A stretch of DNA of 33,866 bases from CAZLWF01 sp031972835 (GCA_031972835.1 DALYDX010000009.1:1-33866), one strand, 5' to 3'. Shown: positions 15,343 through 21,735, counted from the first letter of the stretch. Numbers and translations are program-made. Notes: a model not told the origin generated them from the sequence alone.

Positions 15343-15997
15343 CTCCACCTCCGCTTTTTATATGAAGTTCAGGGTGACCATTGAGTGCAAAGTGTTCTTC
15401 AATAACCTTATTCATACTGGTCATGATTTTTTCAGATAACTCACTTGCACCATCAAGAGCAAGAAATCTTACTCTAGCTGTGGTCGAGGTCTCAGCCTGT
15501 GGAGGGAGAACTTCTATTCTTCCAACTAAACCACTAAGCTTTTGATTCATATCCTCAACAAAGTTTGGTTTATCGTTTGTTGTTTGCGATATTACGAGGA
15601 CATCAGGGTGAATTTTTTCGATCAACTCATCTGCACCTTCGTACGAATGTAAAATAGTTAAAATATCCACCGAACGATTCCTTACTAAGATTGCGAGGCG
15701 TTCTTCAAGATCGACAATCGGACGCTTTGGTCCTTTGCGATTTCTTACAAATTCATCTGTATCAATTGCAAGAATAAGTATGTCACCACACTCTTTTGCC
15801 TTTTCCAGATACTTTGCATGACCAACATGATACAAATCGTACACACCACTTGTATATACAATTCTTTTGCCCTGCTTCTTGAAAAAAGAGATTACCTCAA
15901 GTAACTTGTCGTAATCTTTTATAACGCGATCATTTTCGTGAATCCCGCGATCTGTAATGTTTAAAACATTTACATCTAATTTTTGTTTTTCTTCCAT
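15332..15997 (-). CDS. RfaE/HldE-like nucleotidyltransferase
   Basis: A 221-residue protein with the cytidylyltransferase fold: YTSGVYDLYHVGHAKYLE (48-65) holds the HxGH motif (57-60), followed by KECGDILILAIDTDEFVRNRKG and ERLAILVRNRSVD. PPQAETSTTARVRF supplies the (I/T)STT nucleotide-binding motif. This is the layout of heptose-1-phosphate adenylyltransferase and glycerol-3-phosphate cytidylyltransferase-like enzymes, with an N-terminal extension of about 45 residues. It may activate a sugar phosphate or polyol phosphate. The coupling (11-nt overlap) to a dCMP-type deaminase is odd for such an enzyme and suggests a nucleotide-related role. Confidence 0.8.
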   Translation of the reverse strand: MEEKQKLDVNVLNITDRGIHENDRVIKDYDKLLEVISFFKKQGKRIVYTSGVYDLYHVGHAKYLEKAKECGDILILAIDTDEFVRNRKGPKRPIVDLEERLAILVRNRSVDILTILHSYEGADELIEKIHPDVLVISQTTNDKPNFVEDMNQKLSGLVGRIEVLPPQAETSTTARVRFLALDGASELSEKIMTSMNKVIEEHFALNGHPELHIKSGGGDGK

Positions 15998-16025
15998 AGA
16001 AATAACTTTTATTTACCCCTACATT

Positions 16026-16048
16026 ACGCCAAAATATTTTAATGTCAA
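16026..16048 (-). promoter_or_regulatory. Promoter of nucleotidyltransferase-deaminase operon
   Basis: On the - strand TTGACA (16048-16043) is followed after about 16-17 nt by TAATGT. It faces the + strand TTGACA copies at 16061 and 16081; ATGTCAAA and TTTGACAT form an inverted repeat around the centre at about 16052. Confidence 0.5.
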
Positions 16049-16060
16049 ATATCTAAAAGT

Positions 16061-16108
16061 TTGACATATTTGCTTTTATCTTGACATGTGTTACTCTAAA
16101 TTTAACAA
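16061..16108 (+). promoter_or_regulatory. Tandem TTGACA boxes upstream of folA
   Basis: Two TTGACA boxes, at 16061-16066 and 16081-16086, lie 20 bp apart. The second is followed after 16 nt by TAACAA (16103-16108), a poor -10. The in-frame ATG at 16081-region lies on the promoter, favouring ATG 16120 for folA. Confidence 0.45.
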
Positions 16109-16119
16109 ATGCTCATTAT

Positions 16120-16644
16120 ATGAAAGTAACAATCGTAGCCGCGCTACAGAGTTCGGATAATCCGAAACTCAACAGAGGTATAGGCAAAGACAACAAGTTG
16201 CTCTTCAGGCTTCCGCCTGATATGAAACGTTTCAAAACAATAACAACTGGACACCCAGTGATTATGGGTAGATTGACCTACGAGTCGTTCCCCGATGATT
16301 TTCGTCCACTTCCGGACAGAACAAATATCGTGATCAGTAGAAACCCGCAATTCATGCCACACAAAGACGTAGTGGTTGTTGGGTCACTTGCTGAAGCGAT
16401 AAAATACGCTAGCACCTTAGGTGATGAAAATGTATTTATTATAGGAGGAGGGCAAATCTACAAAGAAGCATTAGAAAGTGGTGTAGTAGATAAGTTAGAG
16501 TTAACCCTTGTTGATAGTAATAACAAAGCAGATACTTTTTTCCCAGATTGGCAATACTTTGGAAAAATAACTGACTCATCTTCTGGGTACTATGAAAAAG
16601 GTGATCTTCACTACAATTTTTTAACAATCGAAAAAAACAAATAA
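16120..16644 (+). CDS. folA: Dihydrofolate reductase
   Basis: A 174-residue NADPH-dependent enzyme regenerating tetrahydrofolate after thymidylate synthesis. Family motifs: MKVTIVAALQ, GIGKDNKLLFRLPPDMKRFK (about 20-39; the usual LPW becomes LLF), GHPVIMGRLTYESFP, PLPDRTNIVISR, VFIIGGGQIYKEAL and the TFFPDW end. The Asp in LPPDMKRFK corresponds to the proton-donor acid (D27 of E. coli). Loss of the Trp after Pro in the LPW motif is the notable deviation. Start at 16120 rather than an earlier in-frame ATG because of the promoter position. It completes the folate cycle with glyA and thyA. Confidence 0.93.
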   Translation: MKVTIVAALQSSDNPKLNRGIGKDNKLLFRLPPDMKRFKTITTGHPVIMGRLTYESFPDDFRPLPDRTNIVISRNPQFMPHKDVVVVGSLAEAIKYASTLGDENVFIIGGGQIYKEALESGVVDKLELTLVDSNNKADTFFPDWQYFGKITDSSSGYYEKGDLHYNFLTIEKNK

Positions 16645-16645
16645 C

Positions 16646-16678
16646 AAAAAGCAGTCAACGTGACTGCTTTTAATTTTT
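16646..16678 (+). terminator. Intrinsic terminator of folA
   Basis: AAAAGCAGTCA-ACG-TGACTGCTTTT followed by AATTTTT, immediately after the folA stop. Confidence 0.8.
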
Positions 16679-16682
16679 ACAA

Positions 16683-16715
16683 AAAATACCCCGCAGATGC
16701 GGGGTATTTTTTATT
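16683..16715 (-). terminator. Intrinsic terminator of rplK
   Basis: AAATACCCCGC-AGAT-GCGGGGTATTT followed by TTTTGTAAAA on the - strand, 8 nt past the rplK stop. It ends transcription where rplA would normally follow. Confidence 0.8.
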
Positions 16716-16722
16716 TTAAGTT

Positions 16723-17145
16723 TTATACTACGTCGATTCCAGCTGATCTCGCAGAGCCTTCTATGATTTTCATTGCTCCTTCGATATCTTTTGCATTCAA
16801 GTCTACCATTTTCTTTTCAGCAATTTCACGTACTTGAGCCTTTGTGATTTTACCGACTTTTGAAGATTTTGGTTTTCCTGAACCTTTTTCTACTCCTGCA
16901 GCTTTGAATATTAGTCCAGCTACTGGTGGAGTCTTGATTACGAAATCGTAAGTTCTGTCTTCGTAAACAGAGATCTGTACTCCAACAATATCTCCTGCCA
17001 TACTTGATGTAGCGGCATTGAACTTAGTAACGAAGTCACCAATGTTTATACCTGCTTGTCCAAGTGCAGGACCAAGTGGTGGAGCTGGTGTCGCCTTTGC
17101 AGCCGGCACCTGTAGTTTTACTTTTTTGATAATTTTCTTTGCCAT
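16723..17145 (-). CDS. rplK: 50S ribosomal protein uL11
   Basis: A 140-residue ribosomal protein that forms the GTPase-associated stalk base with 23S rRNA. It starts AKKIIKKVKLQVPAAKATPAPPLGPALGQAGINI, the strongly conserved N-terminal domain with the proline-rich linker. The RNA-binding C-terminal domain includes KGSGKPKSSKVGKITKAQVREIAE and ends IIEGSARSAGIDVV. Length is standard. In most bacteria rplK follows nusG directly and is followed by rplA. Here an unrelated gene and a 360-bp spacer separate it from nusG, and a terminator follows instead of rplA. Confidence 0.97.
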   Translation of the reverse strand: MAKKIIKKVKLQVPAAKATPAPPLGPALGQAGINIGDFVTKFNAATSSMAGDIVGVQISVYEDRTYDFVIKTPPVAGLIFKAAGVEKGSGKPKSSKVGKITKAQVREIAEKKMVDLNAKDIEGAMKIIEGSARSAGIDVV

Positions 17146-17211
17146 AAATGTTTATTTAAATGCCTATTTTTAGGTTTTTAGGCAACCTTGAAGCTAACGC
17201 GTAACGGGTTT

Positions 17212-17240
17212 AGATTAACAGAAAAGAGAGTTTTTGTAAA
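17212..17240 (-). promoter_or_regulatory. Promoter of rplK
   Basis: On the - strand TTTACA (17240-17235), 17-nt spacer, TAATCT (17217-17212). The resulting leader of about 60 nt contains a GCCTA...TAGGC inverted repeat (17162-17182) shortly before the start codon, and no Shine-Dalgarno. Confidence 0.55.
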
Positions 17241-17247
17241 GATTCTA

Positions 17248-17446
17248 TTAACTAATAATTACTTTTTGTAGATTCGGTAATATTTCTCTCACCTCTGCAG
17301 TAAGATAAGTCACCTGCGCTCTCTCGCGATCGCGAACACTGTGGCATATCAATACAAAACCGAAATTCCTATGCTTAGCTTTATACAGGCAACTTCTTTG
17401 TTTGGTAAACTGCTGATCGTAAAAAATAAGCCAGTTTAATAACCAT
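17248..17446 (-). pseudogene. Possible frameshifted small ORF in the nusG-rplK spacer
   Basis: From ATG 17446 one frame reads MVIKLAYFLRSAVYQTKK and stops at 17381. The overlapping frame continues KHRNFGFVLICHSVRDRERAQ...ILPNLQKVIIS to the stop at 17248. A single T deletion near 17383 would join them into one protein of about 65 residues. This may be a decayed gene, a sequencing error or chance. The upstream-most ATG of the second frame (17472) lies inside the terminator at 17465-17488, so it is not credible as a start. The rest of the 360-bp spacer holds only the rplK promoter and leader. Confidence 0.3.
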
Positions 17447-17463
17447 ATTTGAGTATAAAAAAA

Positions 17464-17498
17464 TCCGCACATTTTGCAAAATGTGCGGAAGAATAAAA
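17464..17498 (-). terminator. Intrinsic terminator of the 17509-18246 gene
   Basis: CCGCACATTTT-GC-AAAATGTGCGG followed on the - strand by ATTTTTTTATAC; perfect 11-bp stem. Confidence 0.85.
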
Positions 17499-17508
17499 AT
17501 AAAAAAAA

Positions 17509-18246
17509 TTAAAGAATAATCTCACGAAGTCCTTGTTTAAACAAAGCAGAATTACAAAGACTGAAGTTCAAGTAAATACTATTTTTGTTATCAAAAAAGT
17601 ATCCAAGCACAGATTTACCATCAAGCCAGAGTGAGCTAGTTTGTGTAAAATTACTTCTGTCCAAAAAATAATCCGTTACAAATTTGTGAAAACCTGTCAT
17701 CAGCAAGTATTCCACGGAATTTGCAAAGTTAATTTTTTCATCTATAGCATAGTTGTATGGTTTACCGAGATGCGCTATGTCCGGACTATCGCCACCAACA
17801 TGCGCAAATGGATATGGACCCTCGGGCCGAGCCTGATCTTTTTTGTGGTCAATACGAAATAGATTTTGGTATGTATAAACACCAACATCCCATTTTTTAT
17901 TATATGCTTTAATTATCTGATCCTCATTAAAGCGACCAGTATTGTAGTGATAAGCACCGAAACCTTCTTGTTGAGGAAAAACTACTTTTGAAAGACTCAC
18001 TCTGAAGTTAAAAACTTCTTTGTAAAACTTTTCAATAAGTTCCTTCGCTACCAAAATTTGATCTGGTACCAATTGTAAATATTTATGTGCAACCTCTTTT
18101 GCGATATTTTTAATATCATCTTTTTTACCAATCAACTCCTGGAGTTGTTGGTCTGAAATATTGCCAGATTGCAAATAACGGCAAATTTCCATACTTACAG
18201 TTTGAGAAAATTCCATAAACTGAAGCGGGTTTTGAGCTGTGTCCAT
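17509..18246 (-). CDS. Hypothetical protein between nusG and rplK, 245 aa
   Basis: ATG 18246 is preceded by AAGGAG at 8 nt and by a strong promoter (18299-18327), so the longer frame to 18348 is rejected. The N-terminal ~80 residues are helical (MDTAQNPLQFMEFSQTVSMEIC..., DQQLQELIGKKDDIKNIAKEVAHKYL). The C-terminal part is aromatic-rich and mixed alpha/beta, with WDVGVYTYQNLFRIDHKKDQ, YPFAHVGGDSPDIAHLGKPYNY and VEYLLMTGFHKFVTDYFLDR. No membrane segment or signal peptide. No family recognised. It has its own promoter and terminator, so it is an independent unit dropped into the secE-nusG-rplK order. One of few genes here with a clear Shine-Dalgarno. Confidence 0.7.
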   Translation of the reverse strand: MDTAQNPLQFMEFSQTVSMEICRYLQSGNISDQQLQELIGKKDDIKNIAKEVAHKYLQLVPDQILVAKELIEKFYKEVFNFRVSLSKVVFPQQEGFGAYHYNTGRFNEDQIIKAYNKKWDVGVYTYQNLFRIDHKKDQARPEGPYPFAHVGGDSPDIAHLGKPYNYAIDEKINFANSVEYLLMTGFHKFVTDYFLDRSNFTQTSSLWLDGKSVLGYFFDNKNSIYLNFSLCNSALFKQGLREIIL

Positions 18247-18298
18247 AAGACTATCTCCTTTATTTTTAATTATGAAAAGGGCAAAATTGCCTGCTAGT

Positions 18299-18327
18299 AT
18301 AATATCATATTTATGCATAAAAGTCAA
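18299..18327 (-). promoter_or_regulatory. Promoter of the 17509-18246 gene
   Basis: TTGACT (18327-18322), 17-nt spacer, TATTAT (18304-18299) on the - strand. The leader carries a small GGCAA-TT-TTGCC hairpin and the AAGGAG ribosome binding site. The -35 overlaps the end of the nusG terminator-like stem. Confidence 0.7.
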
Positions 18328-18351
18328 ATGAGCGGGACAACCGCTCATTTG
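18325..18351 (-). terminator. Hairpin after nusG
   Basis: CAAATGAGCGG-TTGTC-CCGCTCATTTG, an 11-bp stem 24 nt beyond the nusG stop. The following - strand sequence (ACTTTTATG) is only weakly T-rich, so termination may be partial. Confidence 0.6.
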
Positions 18352-18374
18352 AAATATATCTATATTTTGTAAGT

Positions 18375-18923
18375 TTAAATCTTCTTGACCTGCAAGAAGT
18401 CTAGCTCAACTGGAGTCTCACGACCGAACATTGAAACAAGTACTTTTACCTTACCTCGTTCGTGATCTATCTCGTCTACTCTACCTTCGAGTTCCTTGAA
18501 AGGACCGTCTGCGATGCGGATAATTTCTCCAACATCTAGGTTGATATTGTGCTTTGCAGTTTTATCAACTTCCATCTTACCAAATAGTGCTTTTACTTCA
18601 TCTTGGTTTAGAGGAACTGGGTTTACTCCAGCACCCACGAATCCAGTAACACGAGGTGTGTTTCGGACTACAAACCATGAGTCATCAGTAACGATCATAT
18701 CCACGAGAACATACCCAGGGTACACTTTCTCGTCTTGCTCTACGCGCTTACCACCCTTGATCTTGATTTTCTTCTCAACTGGAACGATTACGTTGAAAAT
18801 CTTGTCTTGCATACCGAGAGATTCGATACGTTGCATCAAATTACGCATAACTGCGTTTTCATATCCTGAGTATGTGTGTATAGCATACCAGTTGCGTGTG
18901 CCCAATGATTCTTGTTTTGCCAT
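18375..18923 (-). CDS. nusG: Transcription termination/antitermination factor NusG
   Basis: A 182-residue RNA-polymerase-binding factor. The NGN domain runs from NWYAIHTYSGYENAVMRNL through EKVYPGYVLVDMIVTDDSWFVVRNTPRVTGFVG. The KOW domain follows: GEIIRIADGPFKELEGRVDEI (about 137-157), then VLVSMFGRETPVELDFLQVKKI. Length and motif order are canonical. It sits 25 nt downstream of secE, as in most bacteria, but the usual rplK neighbour is displaced by about 1.2 kb. Confidence 0.97.
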   Translation of the reverse strand: MAKQESLGTRNWYAIHTYSGYENAVMRNLMQRIESLGMQDKIFNVIVPVEKKIKIKGGKRVEQDEKVYPGYVLVDMIVTDDSWFVVRNTPRVTGFVGAGVNPVPLNQDEVKALFGKMEVDKTAKHNINLDVGEIIRIADGPFKELEGRVDEIDHERGKVKVLVSMFGRETPVELDFLQVKKI

Positions 18924-18948
18924 ATATTAATAAAAAATTAGTTCGTAA

Positions 18949-19146
18949 TTAGTAAATCAAAATCTTTTGTAAGCCTGAAGAAAATAGGAAGTCGAAGAAT
19001 CCAAGTGAATAAGCAACAAGTCCTGAAATCAGAAGCACAGATACCGCATACCAAATTGCCTGGTTGCGTGTAGGCCAGATTACATGCTTGAGCTCTGCTT
19101 TTGTTTCTCTTAAATAATTAAGTAATTTCATAAATTTCAAAGCCAA
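18949..19146 (-). CDS. secE: Preprotein translocase subunit SecE
   Basis: A 65-residue single-span SecE, the short form. It has the amphipathic helix FMKLLNYLRETKAELKHVIWPTRNQA with the conserved KxVxWP-type motif (here KHVIWPTRNQ), then one membrane segment (about 31-52, YAVSVLLISGLVAYSLGFFDFL). It is the essential clamp of the SecYEG channel. First gene of the secE-nusG unit; its leader holds a promoter and a terminator-like hairpin. Confidence 0.95.
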   Translation of the reverse strand: MALKFMKLLNYLRETKAELKHVIWPTRNQAIWYAVSVLLISGLVAYSLGFFDFLFSSGLQKILIY

Positions 19147-19194
19147 TCTAAGATCGGCAAATTATAGTAATACAGTGCACATATGTTTTTCTTA

Positions 19195-19219
19195 TAAAAA
19201 AACACCCGTTCGGGGGGTC
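19195..19219 (-). terminator. Terminator-like hairpin in the secE leader
   Basis: On the - strand ACCCCCCGAACGGGT forms a CCC/GGG stem followed by GTTTTTTT, about 6 nt after the predicted start site and about 50 nt before secE. It could be an attenuator or could end transcripts from upstream. Confidence 0.5.
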
Positions 19220-19231
19220 ATTTATTTACCT

Positions 19232-19259
19232 AGTATAGCAGACCCCTAAAAAATGTAAA
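19232..19259 (-). promoter_or_regulatory. Promoter upstream of secE
   Basis: TTTACA (19259-19254), 16-nt spacer, TATACT (19237-19232) on the - strand; start near 19225. A second TATAAT (19166-19161) lies just 15 nt before the secE ATG. Confidence 0.6.
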
Positions 19260-19284
19260 GGCCGGAAATTTCCGGCCTTTGTAT
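19259..19284 (-). terminator. Intrinsic terminator of the 19286 gene
   Basis: AAAGGCCGGAAA-TTTCCGGCCTTT, perfect palindrome, then TACATTTTTT on the - strand. Confidence 0.8.
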
Positions 19285-19285
19285 C

Positions 19286-19765
19286 TTACATAACTAAAAT
19301 AAAATCTGGATCCAACCAAAGATGATTTATTGTATCAAGCTTTTGTTTGCGAGCTCTGTCCTCCCGAAACATAAAATCAAACACACATTTCAATTTAACA
19401 AGATCTTTGCATCCATAGTCACCTTCTTTTAGAGTAATGTTCAACTTCCCAATTTGTTCCAAAGAAATAGAACTTCTTCCAAAATATTTATTTCTGTTTA
19501 TTTCATCGACGATCTGAAAAGCATTGAGTGTACCAAACAACAAGTGCCATAATAAATGTTTTGTCTTTGGAGCATTTTTGTACAAGTTTCGAGGATCCCG
19601 AAATCCACCAATTGATCGCGGACGTCTGTGGTGGTCATTACGTCCATCCATATTATAAAATTCAATAGTGTTTTGATGAGGTTTCACCTCATAAGAAAGG
19701 TTCTTATGAATTATTCCATTTTCATTTAATGAAATGATTCTGTTTGTAGGCTGTATTAGTTCCAA
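19286..19765 (-). CDS. HNH-like protein, 159 aa
   Basis: The central segment NDHHRRPRSIGGFRDPRNLYK...TKHLLWHLLFG (about 43-78) has the order of an HNH/treble-clef nuclease core: D/H-H, R-R-S-x-GG, D-P-x-N-L, then K-H and W-H. His45, His46, Asn60 and His70/His74 would be the catalytic and metal residues. No zinc-binding Cys pairs are seen. HNH proteins cut DNA or RNA, in phage, restriction and toxin settings; here the gene stands alone, so the role is open. It could also be a non-catalytic relative. The assembly join upstream (55-bp duplication) overlaps its promoter region. Confidence 0.6.
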   Translation of the reverse strand: MELIQPTNRIISLNENGIIHKNLSYEVKPHQNTIEFYNMDGRNDHHRRPRSIGGFRDPRNLYKNAPKTKHLLWHLLFGTLNAFQIVDEINRNKYFGRSSISLEQIGKLNITLKEGDYGCKDLVKLKCVFDFMFREDRARKQKLDTINHLWLDPDFILVM

Positions 19766-19969
19766 ATTTCTATATTTTTAGTTTAAAATAGCTTGTTTAA
19801 TATATTGTACCAGANNNNNNNNNNNNNNNNNNNNNNNNNNNNNNNNNNNNNNNNNNNNNNNNNNNNNNNNNNNNNNNNNNNNNNNNNNNNNNNNNNNNNN
19901 NNNNNNNNNNNNNNTTCCAAATTTCTATATTTTTAGTTTAAAATAGCTTGTTTAATATATTGTACCAGA
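19760..19969. repeat. Assembly gap flanked by identical 55-bp copies
   Basis: The 55 bases at 19760-19814 recur exactly at 19915-19969, on either side of 100 Ns (19815-19914). The copy starts inside the first codons of the HNH-like gene. An exact 55-bp overlap at both contig ends is what a k=55 assembler leaves when it scaffolds instead of merging. The true genome probably has one copy and no gap, so this is not a biological repeat. Confidence 0.85.
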
Positions 19970-19978
19970 AGCAAGTAA

Positions 19979-20014
19979 AAAACCGCTATCCACAGACTTG
20001 TGGATAGCGGTTTT
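19979..20014 (-). terminator. Intrinsic terminator of the SIMPL gene
   Basis: AAAACCGCTATCCACA-AGTC-TGTGGATAGCGGTTTT followed by TTACTTG on the - strand; a long perfect stem 10 nt past the stop. Confidence 0.85.
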
Positions 20015-20024
20015 TTATTGGTAT

Positions 20025-20801
20025 TTATCTTATTTCATAAGTTATGGAAACTGTGGAACTAAACTTATTCTCCCCTGTTGGAACACTTGGGGCGCTTTCA
20101 GCGCCAGAAGCCATTGTCATAGAGTCTTTTGCAAAGTAGTAAGGCATGTCACCATTTTCAGAGAAATTTGTTATACGAACCAAGCGTACATCCAAATCTT
20201 TTGCTAATACTTCTGCTTTTTCTTTTGCATCTGCTATTGCGAGAGCTCTAGCTTCCGCCTTCACCATATCTTCATCATCGACTGTATAGTTTGGACCAGA
20301 TATTGTAGTTACACCAAGTTTACCTAGAGATTCCAAAACTGCACTAGTATTGTCAGTATCACGAACTTTAACCTCAATAGTTTCAGATAGCGTATACCCG
20401 ATTATTTTCTGATTTTCATATCGGCAAGTGTAGTACGAACATGCTGTACCACTATATTTTGGACTTGAAACATAAGAAATAGTTTTTACGTCTTTATCGT
20501 CTATACCTATACCTTTTATAGCCTCAAGACTCTTACCAACCAAATCAGTAACTTTACTTTGTGCTTCACCTACAGTTGCTCCATCAGCACTAACTGTAAA
20601 ATCTATCACTGCAGTATCAGGTATCGCAAAAGATTCACCTAAGCCACTAACTGTAATACTCGCTACACTTTCACTTTTACTTTTGTTTAGATTTGAGACA
20701 GCGTCAACAAATTTTACAAAAATAAATAATGTAAGCACTATCGCAAGCGCGATGGCACTCTGAGTTGCTAATTTACGTTCATTAACAGAAAAATTTGTCA
20801 T
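20025..20801 (-). CDS. SIMPL-domain (DUF541) membrane-anchored protein
   Basis: A 258-residue protein with one N-terminal membrane anchor (about 13-33, ATQSAIALAIVLTLFIFVKFV) and an extracytoplasmic SIMPL domain. The domain opens ITVSGLGESFAIPDTAVIDFTVSADG, continues AIKGIGIDDKDVKTISYVSSPKY, then GYTLSETIEVKVRD and the helix VKAEARALAIADAKEKAEVLAKDL, ending in FSSTVSITYEIR. These are the standard landmarks. SIMPL proteins form periplasmic or cell-surface oligomers of poorly known function. A Cys pair (CSYYTC) lies in an insert and could form a disulfide. It is followed by its own terminator. Confidence 0.88.
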   Translation of the reverse strand: MTNFSVNERKLATQSAIALAIVLTLFIFVKFVDAVSNLNKSKSESVASITVSGLGESFAIPDTAVIDFTVSADGATVGEAQSKVTDLVGKSLEAIKGIGIDDKDVKTISYVSSPKYSGTACSYYTCRYENQKIIGYTLSETIEVKVRDTDNTSAVLESLGKLGVTTISGPNYTVDDEDMVKAEARALAIADAKEKAEVLAKDLDVRLVRITNFSENGDMPYYFAKDSMTMASGAESAPSVPTGENKFSSTVSITYEIR

Positions 20802-20833
20802 ATATTTTTTTATTATTAATAATAAATTGTAAT

Positions 20834-21238
20834 TTATTCAGCCAATCTATCTTTTGTACTTTGAATTATTTCCTTGGTCTTTTCATATGGGTCAACTCCG
20901 AGCAATGTATGCATCGCACTCTCACGCTTTGCGTGTGTTGCCAGTATATTTATAAATCGAAGCATTGTGCCAATACCCAAGAAGATATACACAATCGTAA
21001 ATATTTTTCCAGCAACTGTCATAGGAGTAAGCGAGTCAGCACCAACTGTCGCAAGAGTCGTCACGGAAAAATACAGAGAGTCCAAGTAAGTCCAATGCTC
21101 TACGACGTGATAAAAAATTGATCCTGAAAAAAGCACTATCAACAGAAATCCGAGCACACTGCGCACTTCACGATCCCTTAGTGCGTCGCGCATAGTCCTA
21201 CCAAAACGAACAAACATCAAGATAAAGATAGAATTCAT
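20834..21238 (-). CDS. Two-TM potassium-channel-like protein with altered filter
   Basis: The 134-residue product has the ion_trans_2 layout: TM1 at about 29-45, a pore helix (WTYLDSLYFSVTTLATVG), the filter region, and TM2 at about 77-98 (GKIFTIVYIFLGIGTMLRFINIL), then a short charged cytoplasmic tail. In K+ channels the filter reads TVGYGD; here it is TVGADS (64-69), so the Tyr and second Gly are lost. Ion selectivity is therefore doubtful. The gene begins 1 nt after the FKBP stop (TAA, one base, ATG), so the two form an operon. Confidence 0.8.
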   Translation of the reverse strand: MNSIFILMFVRFGRTMRDALRDREVRSVLGFLLIVLFSGSIFYHVVEHWTYLDSLYFSVTTLATVGADSLTPMTVAGKIFTIVYIFLGIGTMLRFINILATHAKRESAMHTLLGVDPYEKTKEIIQSTKDRLAE

Positions 21239-21239
21239 A

Positions 21240-21716
21240 TTATTCTATACCGATCAATTCAACTTCAAATATAAGCGTTGCGTTAGATGGAATCAACCCA
21301 GGAACCCCTCCCATTCCGTAAGCTAGATTACCAGGGATTGTAAGTACACGTATCTCGCCTACTTTCATCCCAGCCACACCTTCGTCCCAGCCTTTTATAA
21401 CCTGTCCTGCACCAAGATTGAACTTAAAAGCCTCACCTCGGTCACGACTTGAGTCAAACTTCACGCCATTTTCAAGCGTACCCACATAATGCACACTAAC
21501 TTTGTCTCCAGATTTAGCAACTTGACCCGAACCTGCAGATTTAATCTCATAAGAAAGACCGCTCTCTGTTGTAACTTTATCCATAGATGTATCTGTTGTA
21601 TTTACTTCTACGTTCTCTGGGGCACTAACAGGCCTTGGAAAAACGCGATAAATTATAATTAATAAAACGATAAAAACTACCACTATTATTGTACTTGTAA
21701 GTGTCTTTTTATTCAT
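21240..21716 (-). CDS. Membrane-anchored FKBP-type peptidyl-prolyl isomerase
   Basis: A 158-residue protein with an N-terminal anchor (about 7-24) and a complete FKBP domain: GDKVSVHYVGTLENGVKFDSSRDRGEAFKFNLGAGQVIKGWDEG is its core, then MKVGEIRVLTIPGNLAYGMGG and ATLIFEVELIGIE. Active-site-type residues Tyr, Phe, Asp, Trp and Tyr of the family are recognisable. It folds proline-containing proteins on the outer face of the membrane. A TATACT box ends 6 nt before the ATG, suggesting a leaderless transcript. Divergent from bcp, with back-to-back promoters within 54 bp. Confidence 0.93.
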   Translation of the reverse strand: MNKKTLTSTIIVVVFIVLLIIIYRVFPRPVSAPENVEVNTTDTSMDKVTTESGLSYEIKSAGSGQVAKSGDKVSVHYVGTLENGVKFDSSRDRGEAFKFNLGAGQVIKGWDEGVAGMKVGEIRVLTIPGNLAYGMGGVPGLIPSNATLIFEVELIGIE

Positions 21717-21735
21717 TTACCTAGTATAACCCACC

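Noticed and set aside
17248..17472. A 74-residue gene starting at 17472
   Set aside because: Its start codon is inside the stem of the terminator at 17464-17498; only a frameshifted or later-start version is conceivable.
19760..19969. Biological direct repeat or CRISPR-like unit
   Set aside because: Two exact copies flank a 100-N placeholder; this is assembly overlap. No other regularly spaced repeats were seen.
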